DNA from: Apostichopus japonicus
Taxonomy: Eukaryota > Echinodermata > Holothuroidea > Aspidochirotida > Stichopodidae
DNA length: 64,000 nucleotides
Reading direction: 5' to 3'
Assembly: GCF_037975245.1 (NCBI RefSeq)
Contig: NC_092579.1
Span: forward strand, 19,612,678 to 19,676,677
The notes below the pieces were generated by a model, which saw nothing but the letters and a program-made list of their open reading frames with translations, made no database searches and was not told where the DNA came from. The translations under genes and the position numbers were made by a program. Shown one piece after another: positions 49,770 to 61,793 of this stretch; the stretch's first letter is position 1, and the number at the start of each line of letters is the position of its first letter.

Positions 49770-51272
49770 CAGATTTCTCTTTTGCTTTACAATTCACTGG
49801 GAAATGAATTCCACCCCACCAAGATGGGGAATATTTTCACTTTCATTAAACGACGTTAACTATTTCCCTGTAAGGTCTGTTCATACCACCGTCTCTTATG
49901 CTATTGTCGTGTTTCAGGAACAGACGTCACTTACTCTCTTCGTTGTGATCTTTGTAGGAGTTGAAGTTTAAGCCCCAATGAATGAGCTGGAGCTTGCGGA
50001 TTAAACACCAAATGTTTCATCACCTATAGCAGTGGGTAGTTTCACTCAGCATTCTATTAAACACAAAATGTAGTATAAGCAATGTAACTTAAAATTTTCA
50101 ACAGGTGACATGATGTTGCATGTTTGTCGCAATGTAACCTTGCATCTAATGATATTAAACACCAACAATGTTAGGACAGCCCTTGAACAAAGCAAAATTT
50201 AAACTTACATTACACTAATGAAAATATACTCAAATTGACAGTTGAATGATCCATTACTTAATAGTTTTGTCATCTCACCTTCATTCTGTCATGGATTGCT
50301 TCATTATTCATCTAAATTCCTTGCATTCCTTGCAGGTAGCCATCTTTATCAATCATATCTTTCCTGTTGAGAAAAACAGAAACGAATGAAACTTGCCTAA
50401 TAAACTCCCTTGTTATGGGATCTTAGCATCTATTACGATTAAAACATAAGACAAGATGGCAATCCATGGCATCTCATCTCTTCTATGATGGAATGGATCT
50501 ACAATGAACTTTGACCTTGACCCTTAACAACTGCATAAGTTCTAATTTAATATTTGTCGCATTATAGTCTACATATTTTGTGGTTTAATGACTTTTGGAA
50601 CATACTGACAAGCAGAAAATGGCTACAGTTTCTGGGTATTTGACCTTTCACCTATGGCATTTATGCCAATCACCCAAGATCAAGTTTACAGTACATGGTT
50701 AGGCACCTACCCACCAAGTTTGAATCTGATCGGACTTACAGTCTAGGAGAAGTTCACGACGCACTCTTTTGCACAATTGAGACCAATTTTAAGTTTAACT
50801 CAATTGACCTGTTAACTACAACCCTAAACATCTGTCTTGTTTTAAACTTTGTCTCTTCATTCTCTAAATATAATGTGGTTTAATGCCTTTGTCCAACAAG
50901 TTGGCATGCAGAAAATGGCTAGCTTAAACCAATTTTTAGATTCTTGACCTTCGACGTCTTTGATGTCATCAATCACGCAGGCATGAGTTACCATGGTCAG
51001 GCACCCACCCACCAAGCTTAAACTTGACAGGACCTCGGGTCTAGGAGAAGTTTGCGACATACTTAATTTTTCTCACTCACTCACAAACACCCATACATAC
51101 ACACACACACATACTTACATACATACATACATTCAAGTTCCGTGAGGTTAAATTTGACTAGCCCTTATGATAGACTTACATGGACATAAAAACCTTGTAA
51201 ACAATATATCTTAATGAGGTAAAATTCAATTGAGCTTATACAGCACTTTGTGGGTAGGTTACCCATAGTGAG
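49770..51272. other. Putative intron of the minus-strand gene
   Basis: AT-rich. A segment at 50,279-50,363 on the minus strand has an excellent acceptor (TTTTTCTCAACAG) and donor (AAG|GTGAGA), but all three frames are closed. A direct repeat pair lies at 50,560-50,770 and 50,870-51,065 (TGGCATGCAGAAAATGGCTA, CACCCACCAAGCTTAAACTTG and variants). A CA/CATA-rich tract follows (51,085-51,130). Confidence 0.45.
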
Positions 51273-51561
51273 AAGGTAGGTAGGTTTTCTTCTGTGCCAG
51301 ATGGCTCATAAGGTCAGTGCTTAAACCTGGTTTAAATGATGCAAGTGATATTAGAGTGAAACACTCCCCCAATCCGTCAATCCGTTGCTAACTAACCCCT
51401 AGCCGAAGCTAGCAACCATTTTAGAGATGGGTGAACTGAAGCAAATGGAGTAAAGTGTCTTGCACAAGAATTCAACGTATTGACGTGTGGGACTCAGACC
51501 CACAACCTGTGTGTTGCAAGTCAAATGCACAAGGCACTAGGCCACCATGCTCCATAGTGAG
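51263..51561 (-). mobile_element. tRNA-derived SINE with 10-bp target duplication
   Basis: The element (51,273-51,551) reads on the minus strand from AGCATGGTGGCCTAGTGCC, a tRNA-like A box. About 40 bases on comes a B box GTGGGTCTGAGTCCCAC. The body is about 200 bp and it finishes in an ACCTACCTACCTT microsatellite tail. The decamer CCATAGTGAG flanks it on both sides (51,263-51,272 and 51,552-51,561), a target-site duplication as made by LINE-driven retrotransposition. It is apparently full length, about 279 bp. Confidence 0.88.
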
Positions 51562-51704
51562 TGAATTATTTCTATTAGTTTTTTTCGGCAGTCAAAGGTC
51601 ATGTGTGGTCAACAGAGGTCCAGCAATGTGTAGGACTGTGTGCGTGCCATTAGCACAGAAGTGGACCTTTTTCAGATTGGACTTTGGATAATAATTTTCC
51701 TTAC

Positions 51705-51809
51705 CAGGCAACAATGCTTTTTGCCTTGTTGGACAAACTCTCGTTGGGGTTGATCAGGAAGAACATGCTTGGTCAAGATCGCTACTTTCACTATCTTCAT
51801 CCAGGGTAC
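51705..51809 (-). CDS. Candidate exon of the minus-strand locus, frame undecided
   Basis: 105 bp bounded by TTTGCAG and CTG|GTAAGG, both good splice sites. In phase 0 it is fully open (VPWMKIVKVAILTKHVLPDQ and on), which would join in phase to the exon at 49,526-49,654. The frame entered in phase 1 gives TLDEDSESSDLDQACSS and a stop. A third reading yields MFFLINPNESLSNKAKSIVA. Which is real cannot be decided by eye. The family is not recognised. Confidence 0.3.
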
Positions 51810-51889
51810 CTGCAAACCATAATAAAAGAACCATGTACAATTTAATTGTAAGTATGAAATTAATTCTTTCAACATGAAATTGATAGGTA

Positions 51890-53800
51890 GATATTGATGG
51901 TTTATGCGTGTGCATAGTAGGACACTTGTCACTGGTCCATCTTATTCCAGGGAGTTCATATAGTTATGGATTTACCACCAGAGAGAAGACATGTACATGA
52001 ATAAATAGGAGGTGGTATACATGTGATTTCCACTTGTCTCAAACTATACTGTATTTTGTGTCACCTTTACATATAAATAACATTAGGTAGACACATACAC
52101 ACCATATGAGTATTTGATGAGTAACATTAGGATATTCAAAATTTCCAATACCTCAAAATATTGAAATGTTGATATTATACAGATCAATGAATGGTAAGTA
52201 GGACATTCAGCATGCAACCATTCACGCATGAGGGTGAGACACTTGTTACTGGTCCATCTTATTTCGGGGAATTATTTGTTCAGGATGATAAACCTGTTTA
52301 GCTCTTATTGAAGCACTAGACAACCTTTGAATGTTTTGTTACATCTTCCATACACTACCTCATATATAGACTAAAGAATTCCTGCTATATATAGAATGAA
52401 CATAGACTTGTGTGTGTCATGAACACATGTGGCCTCCACTAAATAGGCAACATTAGGGGGACATCTAAAATCCATATTCCTTATATGTTAAAGACATACA
52501 GCTAAATGAATACTGTAGTAGGTAGGCCATTCAGCAAGCAGCCATGTACTGTAAGACAAAGTTTGTTACTGGTCCATCTTTTGTCAGGGAAGTTTGAGTA
52601 TGCTAAACGTTTGCATAGATCACTGTAGCCCTATTCAGTATGTCCATGATCTTTGAATACATATTCCATATACTACATTCTGTACCCCACAATGTACAAT
52701 GAACATGGATTGGAGTGTTTGGAAAGGGGGGGGCTACTTAGTAGGAGACACCCATTGAAGACGTGTGTACATGTTTTAGGAATTTTCATGTACACACATT
52801 GCTTCATTCGTCATATATCAAATTAAACATAACGTGTCAACTTACACATAGGCAACATTAGGGGGACATATTCATATATGTTAAATACATATACAGCTAG
52901 ATGAATGGAATGCAGATAACGAGCATGCACCAACATACAGTTAAGACAAAGTTTGTCATTGGACCATTTTATTTCAGGACATTTATAGTTGAGGATAAAC
53001 ATTAGCCTAGCTAGCTCTCACTGAAGCCTTAAATATACATAGGCAACATTAGGGGGACATACTCATATATGTTAAAGACGAATACAGCTAAATGAACAGT
53101 ACAGTTAAGACAATGTTTGTCATTGGACCATTTTATTCAGGGAATTTTAGTTTTAGTTGAGGATGCTAAATATTAGCCTAGCTAGCTCTCACTGTAGCCC
53201 TACATGACCTTTCAATACATATTCCATACCTCACAATGTGCAATGGACATGAATTTGTGTGTGTGTGGAGGGAGAGGGGGCTAGGTAGGAAAGACCCATT
53301 GAAGACATGGGAACATGTTTTAAGGATTGCCATGAACACATATATGTGGCTTTACTGTCGTACAGGCCTATCAAATTAAATATTTTGTCAACTTACACAT
53401 AGGCAACATTAGGACATGCTATTAGCCACTGTGCCCCTGCTTATCTTGATCCCTGGTCCATCTTATTTCAAGGAATTTATTAGTTGAGGGTACCAAACGT
53501 TTGCCTAGCTCTCACTGTATCCCCTACATGACCTTTGGATACATATTCCATACTACTTACCTCACAGTGTCCAATGAGCATATGAGTGGAGGGAGTGGGG
53601 TGGGGGGGGGGCTAGCAAGTAGGATATACCTGCATTGGAAACATGTGTAACTAGGCTATATCAAAGTTCAAACACAAGCGTTAAAATGCCTCAGAATTCA
53701 ATTTTTTTATAGGTTAATATTTTAAGTACTTGCCCAATGTTAAATGAATGGTGGTTATGACATTCAGCACACAGCCAAGTACAGTAACACAAAGTTTATC
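51890..53800. repeat. Degenerate satellite-like array, units mostly 320-390 bp
   Basis: The motif TGGTCCATCTTATT (or TTGGACCATTTTATT) recurs near 51,933, 52,251, 52,571, 52,961, 53,125 and 53,455. It is accompanied by ACACTTGTTACTGG-like, CATTCAGCA, AGGCAACATTAGGGGGACAT, TTAAAGACATACAGCTAAATG and GCTCTCACTG boxes in constant order. One unit is short (about 164 bp). Divergence between units is considerable, so the array is old. It contains no gene. Confidence 0.85.
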
Positions 53801-53937
53801 CCGGACCTGTATTGGGGTACACTTCAATCCAACATCACAAAAGTCATTTTTGATTGTGTACGCAGTTGTCAAACTCATTGTCAATCACTACATGAAATAT
53901 CAAACCTTTCTTACCTGTCAAGGTTTTGTGTGCTCAC

Positions 53938-54013
53938 TTCAGTGGATTACTACTGTCACAGGAGCTTGTTTCAGATTCTGTAACATTTTCACAACCTTCC
54001 TCATCTGGTGGAA
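53938..54013 (-). CDS. Candidate acidic exon of the minus-strand locus
   Basis: The acceptor is ATATCTTTCAG. It reads PPDEEGCENVTESETSSCDS and then SNPLK, with a GTGAGC donor at 53,937. A stronger GTAAGA donor about 25 bases further would include an in-frame TGA. The peptide is acidic and Ser/Thr-rich, similar in character to the 46-kb exons. The link to the other candidate exons is unproven. Confidence 0.3.
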
Positions 54014-54754
54014 CTGAAAGATATGTGCAAAAGATCATGAAGAATTTGTAGCTACAGAGTATACAGTTTATAGTTATTTAAGAATGAAACAGATCCAACA
54101 GTAAGCTAATGGGGCCTTACTTTACTACTGTAACGTAAGCTAGGCGTTTTGGACTAGTGACTGACCATAACTGTGTGTTATGGTTTATCAAAGGTGGGAG
54201 CTATTTAACCAATCGTCAACCATATAAGCAGAATTTGTAGCAATTTGTGTATGTACTGTACCTGTAATATATATTGTCATATTTTCTGAGAGTATTTTTA
54301 ACTCATAGAGACAGATATTTTGACTATTTATTTCTTCAAACTTGTTTACATTTTAGACTCTTGAACAGTGGCTAAATAAATTGGACATATCATTAAATGT
54401 TCTGTTTTAGTGTAATTTCAATAAAATAAAATACTGTTTTATTGCGTGCTTTGGGCGCTGTTATTAGACCTCCTAATCAAAGGTTTATTCTTTACTAAGT
54501 AGTTTATATTAATTGTTGCTGTCGGATTAAAAAATTCTTTTGTGTCAATAATTTGTGTTTCAAGGTTTTTCAATTTTGTTCTGCTTGAACCTTTTATTTA
54601 TTTACAAGTTTACTAAATAATTACTACACATAATAATTAATGTTTTATGGTGTTGCTTCATATTTAAAATTTGTGTCGATGGCCACCAATACTAATGAAT
54701 GGGTGATCGTGATTGGGTAAATAAGTGAGGTTCCTTAAATCTGACCGACGATTG
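54014..54754. other. AT-rich sequence, nothing recognised
   Basis: Runs from the candidate acidic exon to the MITE at 54,755. No repeats beyond short AT tracts and no coding signal are seen. Confidence 0.6.
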
Positions 54755-55187
54755 CAGGGGCATATCCAGGGGGGGGCGCAACAGGCGCGCGCCCCCCTAT
54801 TGGCCGTCACCAAAAACAAAAAAAGTTTAGCAAAAAAAAAAAAAAAAAATTGATGACGACCTTTATAAAGTAAAATTCATAAATTTCTTAAAGGCTTTGA
54901 TGGTGAAACTTGGCAATCACCAGATTTCCCAGTCGGTCACAAGTTTTACAAACACTAAGTGACATGCCAGCCATACTAAATTGTGCATTTTGTGTCCATT
55001 TTTACTGGAAATGTTGCTTCTTATTAAGTTCGAAAAATGGATCACATATACAGTATGGCACCATTTTGCATTTCAGCTCTTCTTCGAAAGCAAAAATTGT
55101 CCACCCTTCCCCTTAGACCCATCCACCAGGACGGCGATCATTCATGCCTGACGCCCCCCCTAGTAAAAAATCCTGGATATGCCCCTG
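54755..55187. mobile_element. MITE with 'CAGGGGCATATCCAGG' ends
   Basis: The left end is CAGGGGCATATCCAGGGGGG and the right end is its reverse complement, CCTGGATATGCCCCTG, giving a 16-bp terminal inverted repeat around 433 bp of sequence without a transposase. Flanks GATTG and GATCG would be an imperfect 5-bp target duplication. The ends resemble those of the larger element at 61,123-63,053, and part of the interior resembles the repeat at 46,375-46,692. The superfamily is not assigned. Confidence 0.85.
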
Positions 55188-55764
55188 GATCGGGTACATA
55201 TCCACAACGTTTACTAAAACCTCCACAACACAGTCACTGCTGTTTGCATGATTCTTACCCACGTTTACTTGTTTTAGAAATAAGTTTTTCTTATTTAACT
55301 GTGAGTAGCACATCTTCATCATGGACAATATCTTGTGATCATATTTAAAAATGAATTCAGTGATAAAAGACAAGAAATTTAGCTAAATCTTAACACACAC
55401 AATAAGGCAGGGCGGACTACTAAGTAACCATGCTGTTACTGTACGAGGACATTTGTACCCAACCCACCGTATCAGCCGGAGAAAACAAACGATAGATTCA
55501 TTCACTAAGTACTATGGTCTAGCTTGATCGCCAGAGCTAAAATACTCTTATTCAGAAGTTTAAACTTCAAATAACTTCAAATAACTGTGTAGTTGTTATT
55601 TGCTACTAAACACTAATCGTTTAAGAAACAAGTAAGTCAAGAAACCTTCTTTGCTTAGCTAGAGCCATTATCTGTACGTTATCTACACTATTCAAGAGTA
55701 GAACAACACATTGACATATAGATGAATTTGACGTTTTATAACTTGTGATTTCCGTAGGCAATCC
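55188..55764. other. Sequence without recognised features
   Basis: Between the MITE and the reverse-transcriptase relic. A short direct repeat (AACTTCAAATAACT) is the only local structure seen. Confidence 0.6.
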
Positions 55765-56060
55765 AGCCTCACTGAGATCTTAAAGACTTTCAAATGGGAA
55801 CCCTCATAGAAAGAAGGAAAAGGGTCAGACTCATGCTTTTTCATCAAATTATTAGTGGCCTAGTTGCAGTCCCAAACGAGACTTACAGTATTCCTTCTTG
55901 AAACCATGGAGACGTGGCCGCTATACTCAAATTCCACATAATTATCGGGCTTTTCACTATAGTTTTTATCCTAGGACTATAGAAGACTGGAATACGCAAT
56001 CCTTGGCTGATAAGGAGAGCCCTAGTCTTGAGGTGTTTAAAACTAGATTGCCCACGCATT
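55765..56060 (+). pseudogene. Relic of a non-LTR retrotransposon reverse transcriptase (C-terminus)
   Basis: The reading is SLTEILKTFKW, a break, then MGTLIERRKRVRLMLFHQII and SGLVAVPNETYSIPS up to a TGA at 55,899. It continues in another frame as LKPWRRGRYTQIPHNYRAFH and YSFYPRTIEDWN, ending SPSLEVFKTRLPTH. The combination of 'RR..RL..F..I..GLV.VP', 'SFYPRTI.DWN' and 'SLEVFKTRL' is the familiar C-terminal end of many animal non-LTR reverse transcriptases. At least two frame breaks show that it is dead. The upstream part of the element is absent. Confidence 0.85.
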
Positions 56061-56637
56061 GTTTGTTAGTGTTATTTGCACTGCTGCCCTGCCTAACAAC
56101 ATCCTTGTTGTGACACATGAAGGGGTTTTAATGAGTACTAAACAGAAACCGAAATACACTGTAGATTGGTGTGTGCTCGCGGCAGAAATCTGGTGACTGC
56201 CGAAAAGTGACTTCAGCCCGGGCTGCCCATAGACGTTAACTCGAATGAGGTTATTGTGATGTAGGCTAATTCACATATATACCTTAGGCCTAGCCTAATT
56301 GTGCATCGTTTTAGTGTACATCCACCATGGACTCTAGTGTGGAGGTTTGCGAAAAGTTCCCACTAGTTCATCATGAGCTACTGTACTTTTGACGCCTAGC
56401 CCTGACTAGCCTACGTTAGTAGCATGGACACTTCGAAGTTCGGATACCTAAGCCTTAAAACACCCCAAAACTATATCTATTGGTATAAATCACCTGAAAA
56501 TATACTTGACATGGTGGGAGAAGTGTGTGTTATATTACGATACACGGCCAAACTTTCTTTCCTGCAAACTGTTTTTACGTTGTATTCCAGGAAGATTCTT
56601 CGTGATTGTGGAACTGGTATTTCTTTGCTAGAGTATT
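56061..56637. other. Intergenic sequence, no gene supported
   Basis: It holds a short start in good context (CCACCATGG at 56,324-56,332) followed by only 21 codons, and an open frame from 56,424 with no recognisable domain. No function is assigned. Confidence 0.5.
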
Positions 56638-57153
56638 GCGAAGTTTGGACACCCCGGCCCGCGTTTTCTTTTTTCCCAGGACGAACGTGGGCATCGGCCA
56701 ATCAAATCCCTGGATTCCAAACATGTGACGCTTTTTCAAAAAACATGTTCTGAATCTTTTTTCCTAGTTTTTACCCCAGATTATGAACGACAATCCTGCA
56801 TTTTCATAGAAACTGTATCCTTAACCCACTTTCTAAACCCTAACTCTGATTTCAAACGAATTTGTAAATTCCTGAAAAACCTGAAACCCACGTTCGTCCT
56901 GGGGAAAAAAAAAACGCCACCCGGCCCACAGTGTGGCGCTGGTGATAAAATTGGTGGCGCAGTTGCTCTTTCAGTAATTGTAACAGACTTCATAGTTCTA
57001 AGTCATTTTATCGACAAATATGTAAGTATTTACTTGTACACGGGTCATTTTGGAGAGAAAATAACTGTAGCTTCGTACTTTTGGTGAAATTTGGCTCTTC
57101 CTGTAGTTTGTCATGGTGAAATCGTGTATTTCTTAGGGGTGTCCGAACTTCGC
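56638..57153. repeat. Nested inverted repeat, possible degraded terminal-inverted-repeat element
   Basis: GCGAAGTTTGGACACCCC (56,638-56,655) is the inverse of GGGGTGTCCGAACTTCGC (57,136-57,153) with one mismatch. Inside it, TTTTTTCCCAGGACGAACG (from 56,669) is the inverse of CGTTCGTCCTGGGGAAAAA (56,891 on). A third related piece, CTTCGAAGTTCGGATACC, lies at 56,431-56,448. The two nested stems are not contiguous, so they are not one simple hairpin. No target duplication was found. Confidence 0.7.
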
Positions 57154-57779
57154 AGTGTTCCGAACTAGCTGGCTAAAGATTCGTTATCCTAGCCCTACTT
57201 TAATATCCCTTAAATCAATCATCTTGTTATGTATTAGAAAGATAAAAATCACATACCTTTATCTCTTAACGGTAACATAATTTAATTATCCAAACCACTG
57301 TCTAATCTCATTCTTGGTCCATAACGCTTTTGAATTTGATCGATCTTAACGCGTAAGATGCAAGGGATTATGCGCCGAATGGAACCGGACCAGCCATAAG
57401 TATGACGTCACATATATACAACTTCATGTCAAAAATTAGCACCGATTTTCGTATATCTCGAATAAAAAAAATATATTGAAAATATTTTCACTTACATAGG
57501 TTCACGCTGACATTCAAATGAAACTATAAGCACTGAGATAATGAAGATAATACGCCTTGGAAATAGGAGTAAAATATGAAAAACGAAATGTTCTCCAAAT
57601 AGATGTCGCCTTACATGATTGAGCAAACGATGTACAATGCCTAGATATAACCGTGGGTAATCATAAAAACAGCTCAAACAATTCGTACTCATGTATATCA
57701 TAACGTACTGACACTGGTTACGAAATAACCCAATTTTACATATGAACTGTCGACGAAAGTCCACCATTAGGTAAATATA

Positions 57780-57780
<1 letters not shown>

Positions 57781-57870
<90 letters not shown>

Positions 57871-57900
57871 CTATATATATATATAGTTATATATACAGTA
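57781..57900. repeat. Long (AT)n microsatellite and palindrome
   Basis: About 43 uninterrupted AT dinucleotides, then ATAACTATATATATATATAGTTATAT, a hairpin-forming flank. Confidence 0.95.
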
Positions 57901-58282
57901 CAGGGAGTATAAATAGTACTGAACACCACTTTTTTTCTTCTTCTTTTTTTAACACCAGTTTTATAAATGTACATATATACTCTCAGTACATATTTGCTTG
58001 CGATTGAGTTATAATTCTTTGCATAATATCGCATAATGTATCCTTCTTGATTCACCTGTACGCTTGTTATACATATTTTACCCTTTTCCCCCTTTCTTGT
58101 ACTATATATATATAAGTTAAATTTGCAGAAAATCATCGCCAAAACACAAGATCTTAATTATCTAATCATTTTTCCCCTTAACAACGGGATTCAATCCAAT
58201 ACAACTGCAAATATGTATTATATCATTTTTTACATGATACGACCTGCCTCTGGCTATCATTCTTCTACTCATTATTTTTTAT

Positions 58283-58380
58283 TCGGCTTCTTCTTCTTCT
58301 TCTTCTTCTTCTTCTTCTTCTTCTCCTCCTTTCTCATCTTCTTCATCTCCTTCTCTTTCTTCTTCTCCTGCCTCTACATT
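58283..58380. repeat. (TTC)n polypyrimidine tract
   Basis: About 13 TTC repeats followed by imperfect TTC/TCC runs. On the other strand this is a GAA-type purine tract capable of triplex formation. Confidence 0.9.
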
Positions 58381-61300
58381 CACCTTTCGTTCGATTTGAA
58401 ACAGAATAAATAATGCATGCATCGTCACTTCTAGGCATAAGAGGATCTGGTAAATAAATTATTCTCTTCTTTGATATAGACGAGAACCAAAAGACACTGT
58501 CATATCGTCCCGTCATATATTTGTAGATATGTATCGTATATAGGTGGGAAAATAGCTCATTTCTGTCAGAGAGCACTGACACTATAGACATTACCGTACC
58601 ATACTCGAAAATCGACAAGAGTATACATATTAACAACAAAATTAATATCTCTTGAAAGCTGGGGTATAATGGGTTCAAGATTTCAATTGTCGGTATATGG
58701 TTGTCTGTAAGCTTATTACAACTGTGTGTGTGCGTGTTTCTGCTCTCTTTGGGTGTGGGATAGTGTATGTTGGTGGGGTGGGGTGGAGGGGGGGGGGGGT
58801 CTACGGGATGGTGTGGGATAGGATCGGGTCGGGTGAGGTCTCGGGGGTTTCCGGTGTATGTGTTCCGTTCCATGAAAGGCAATTCTTAAGATAAAGATAC
58901 AACTTTTTTTTAAAGTATCCGAATTCGCGTTATGTTTCATCTAATTTATGCCCTTTATATTTATATCGTTAATTAAAACACTGATTATAATCGCTTAGGG
59001 AGTTTTAAAATGTCATAATAGACTGAAAATTAGAACAAATAAATAACAATGGCAATTAGGCCTATAATTATTTTTTGATGACGTAACAGATGATTTTATC
59101 ACTTTTTCAATTACGAGAGTAAATTTCAATATAATATTATGTTATTGACATATTACATTATAGACCTTTCTAAAACAAGAAGCCGATCCAGTACATTTCC
59201 CTTCTAATAAGATTTCGCCCGCCCACCGCCCCCCCCCTCCGACACCCAATCCCCTCCCCTCCCTCACCAGTTAAAAGTGTTAACGTACGGTGAGCTTCCA
59301 TCATTTATCTAACCCCATGTGACTTTTCTATACCATATACTTACTTTTAGTTTAATGATAAAATTATGCAACATTTCGGTAATTTATAAATAAATTCAAC
59401 TTATAAATTTCAGTTAAACGATAGAAGAAAATCTGTACCAAAGTACGAATGTAAAATTTCACAACACAAAATAAAATATAATTTCAAAAGTCATAACAAA
59501 GATGCGAATGGATTTTATTCGCGCATTGTCTCAAACAATGCGACGGCGTTCTTCAATCCAAACATGATTACTCCAGCTACTTATTTGATCAGTACCGAAA
59601 TGTTATTCCCTAGCGTGATTTAGCGTCATATTAAAAATGTCAACCATTCATGATAACAAAAAAAAAATGTTTCTAAGAATACATGACCTAGTTTCTTATT
59701 GGTGTTCTCTTTGCCGTTTTCTTATGTTTCCCTGACCATGTTAGCTTCTCACGTCGTATGTGTAGATTGTAAATATGTCTTAATTTCACATGTACCTTGT
59801 GTACAAGAATGTGATCCATATACTGGAACACAACCTATCCAGTGAGATTTCGTGCTAAATTACATATCGTATTATTCCCACATCTTCAAAAACAAGAAAT
59901 AAAAGAGCAGAATCGAAATAAAGAGGGAACTCATTAATCAGTTTTAGGTACACTATGACATAGTAAAAGGGTTCACGCTGATGGCGAGGTACTGTAGCGT
60001 CCTGCGAGATACATCAAGATTCCATTACGTTGCCCATTCGAGCGAATCCAATACGCCGCAGAATTCGCACTAAAAATTCAAAGGTATAGTGAGAGGGAAA
60101 AGAGGTATATATAATAGCTTCTTCGTGGCTTTTATACAAGTGATATACGTATCAGTGATACATATACATAGGGTGGGTGTGTGCATACGACGATGACTCG
60201 AGTTCTTTATATCTCTACATATATATATATATATTTTATTGTGTATTCATCTACTGTGGATGTGAGCCTAACATAGATAGTTAGAAGACCGACCGAGCCA
60301 TAAAAAGGTAAACAGAAAGTTTTATTTTGTAATTTTTGAAGGAGGCACTATTTAAAATTTAAATTCCAAATATTTTCAGTTTGAAAGATATGGTTATCTG
60401 CATGGTAAAGATATGAGAGAGTATTCATGTAGTATGGGTGTCCACGGGTTGCTTCCTGTGAAAATAAGGGCAATGAGTCACGGCAGTGCTACGGCATTCA
60501 AGCCAGTGGTTATATGTAAGAGTTACCTCGTTTCATTTGGCTATGGCAGTTATCATAACGTTACATGAGGCTGTCTTATAGCGACTTAAGGGCTTATTAT
60601 GAATGTGCTATATTACAATTACTTGGTATTATGATGGATCGATTATTTAATTGGTAGGCCTAACTCAATGTCTTTCTCTGTATTAGCCTAAGCTATAAGT
60701 TGTAGAAAAATGTTTCAAATGTGTTTGTATATAAAGAAATAAAAACCATATTAATCAAATTTGTTTGGGATTCGTAATGACGAAAGCAATAAAACGAATA
60801 CTAAAATTTGACAAAAACGTGCTTCCTTCCAATTTACGAAAATATCCGTCAGTTGATAATGTAATACTTACCATAAGGGTAAATGTATGTATGTGAGTTT
60901 GGGTGTATGTGGGTGCATGTTGGTGTGTATGTATGTTTTTGACTGGCGTTCATATAAATAGACTAGTTATAATATAAAGTAACATCCATTGGTGAACCGC
61001 AGTTTAGTCAACCAGTCCATCCATCAAACAATAAATCTGTCAAATTAAAAGAGTGTAACTTTGCCAAAATATCTTTATTTTTTTATTTTATTTGGGCCCA
61101 GACTGAACGGATAGGCACCAATCAGGCGCGTATCCAGGATTTTCTAACCCGGGGGGCGCGAATTACTATCTAAGCGGAGCGCCACCTTCGGTTGGCGAGC
61201 AGCGTACAAGAAAATTTCTGGTTTTGATACCCCCCAGATCACCGGAAATGGCACTTCTCGGGCTTGAAAATGACCAACCAGATGTACACTTTTGCCTGAG

Positions 61301-61793
61301 AACCAATTAAGTATTTCCCAAAAGTTTTTTCCGTCCATAACCTTTTTGAAGATTGTCACCAGTCACACATCATGTTCGACCTCATTGCATGTCCTATGGA
61401 TCATTGCTTTTGTAGGTGATTCTACGTCACGGCCCACAATATCCGAAAGCCCCACTTTTCAAGGTTTTAAGCCCATTATTTGTTGAGAATTTGAAAATTC
61501 ACATTTCTCGTGAATAAAATCACTTCAAAAAATACCCATAATGTTGCACAAAATTCAATCTATGGACAACCAATATAGAAAAACCTCCTTCAACCCCTAA
61601 CTTACAGGTCAAAATTGCACGAGTAGAGGAAAGTATGATGAAGAATGTTGGTGAGGAAATTTTCGAAAATTCAGACACAGTTAATGTATTGGTGTAGAAA
61701 TATTGCAACCTCTTATAATGGCTTTTATAAAACTTGGTTGAAGGAAATGAAAAATAGCAGATATTTCCGATATCAGGTATATCGAAAGCGAAC

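Larger units (their letters stand above)
57154..61122. other. Intergenic sequence, simple repeats only
   Basis: AT-rich, with an (AT)n microsatellite (57,781-57,868), a (TTC)n/polypyrimidine tract (58,283-58,380) and G- and C-runs (58,787-58,800; 59,230-59,239). Open frames of 179 and 216 codons on the minus strand run through these simple repeats and are artefacts. No gene is seen. Confidence 0.65.

Noticed and set aside
56326-56391. Start codon in strong context (CCACCATGG) on the + strand
   Set aside because: The frame closes after 21 codons with no splice donor in frame that leads to a recognisable continuation.
57492-58142. 216-codon minus-strand open frame, the longest in the window
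   Set aside because: Its centre is the (AT)n microsatellite read as repeated Tyr-Ile; the flanks show no domain.
58343-58882. 179-codon minus-strand open frame
   Set aside because: Composition is driven by the GAA-type purine tract and G/C runs (Arg-rich and Pro-rich ends), with no conserved motif.
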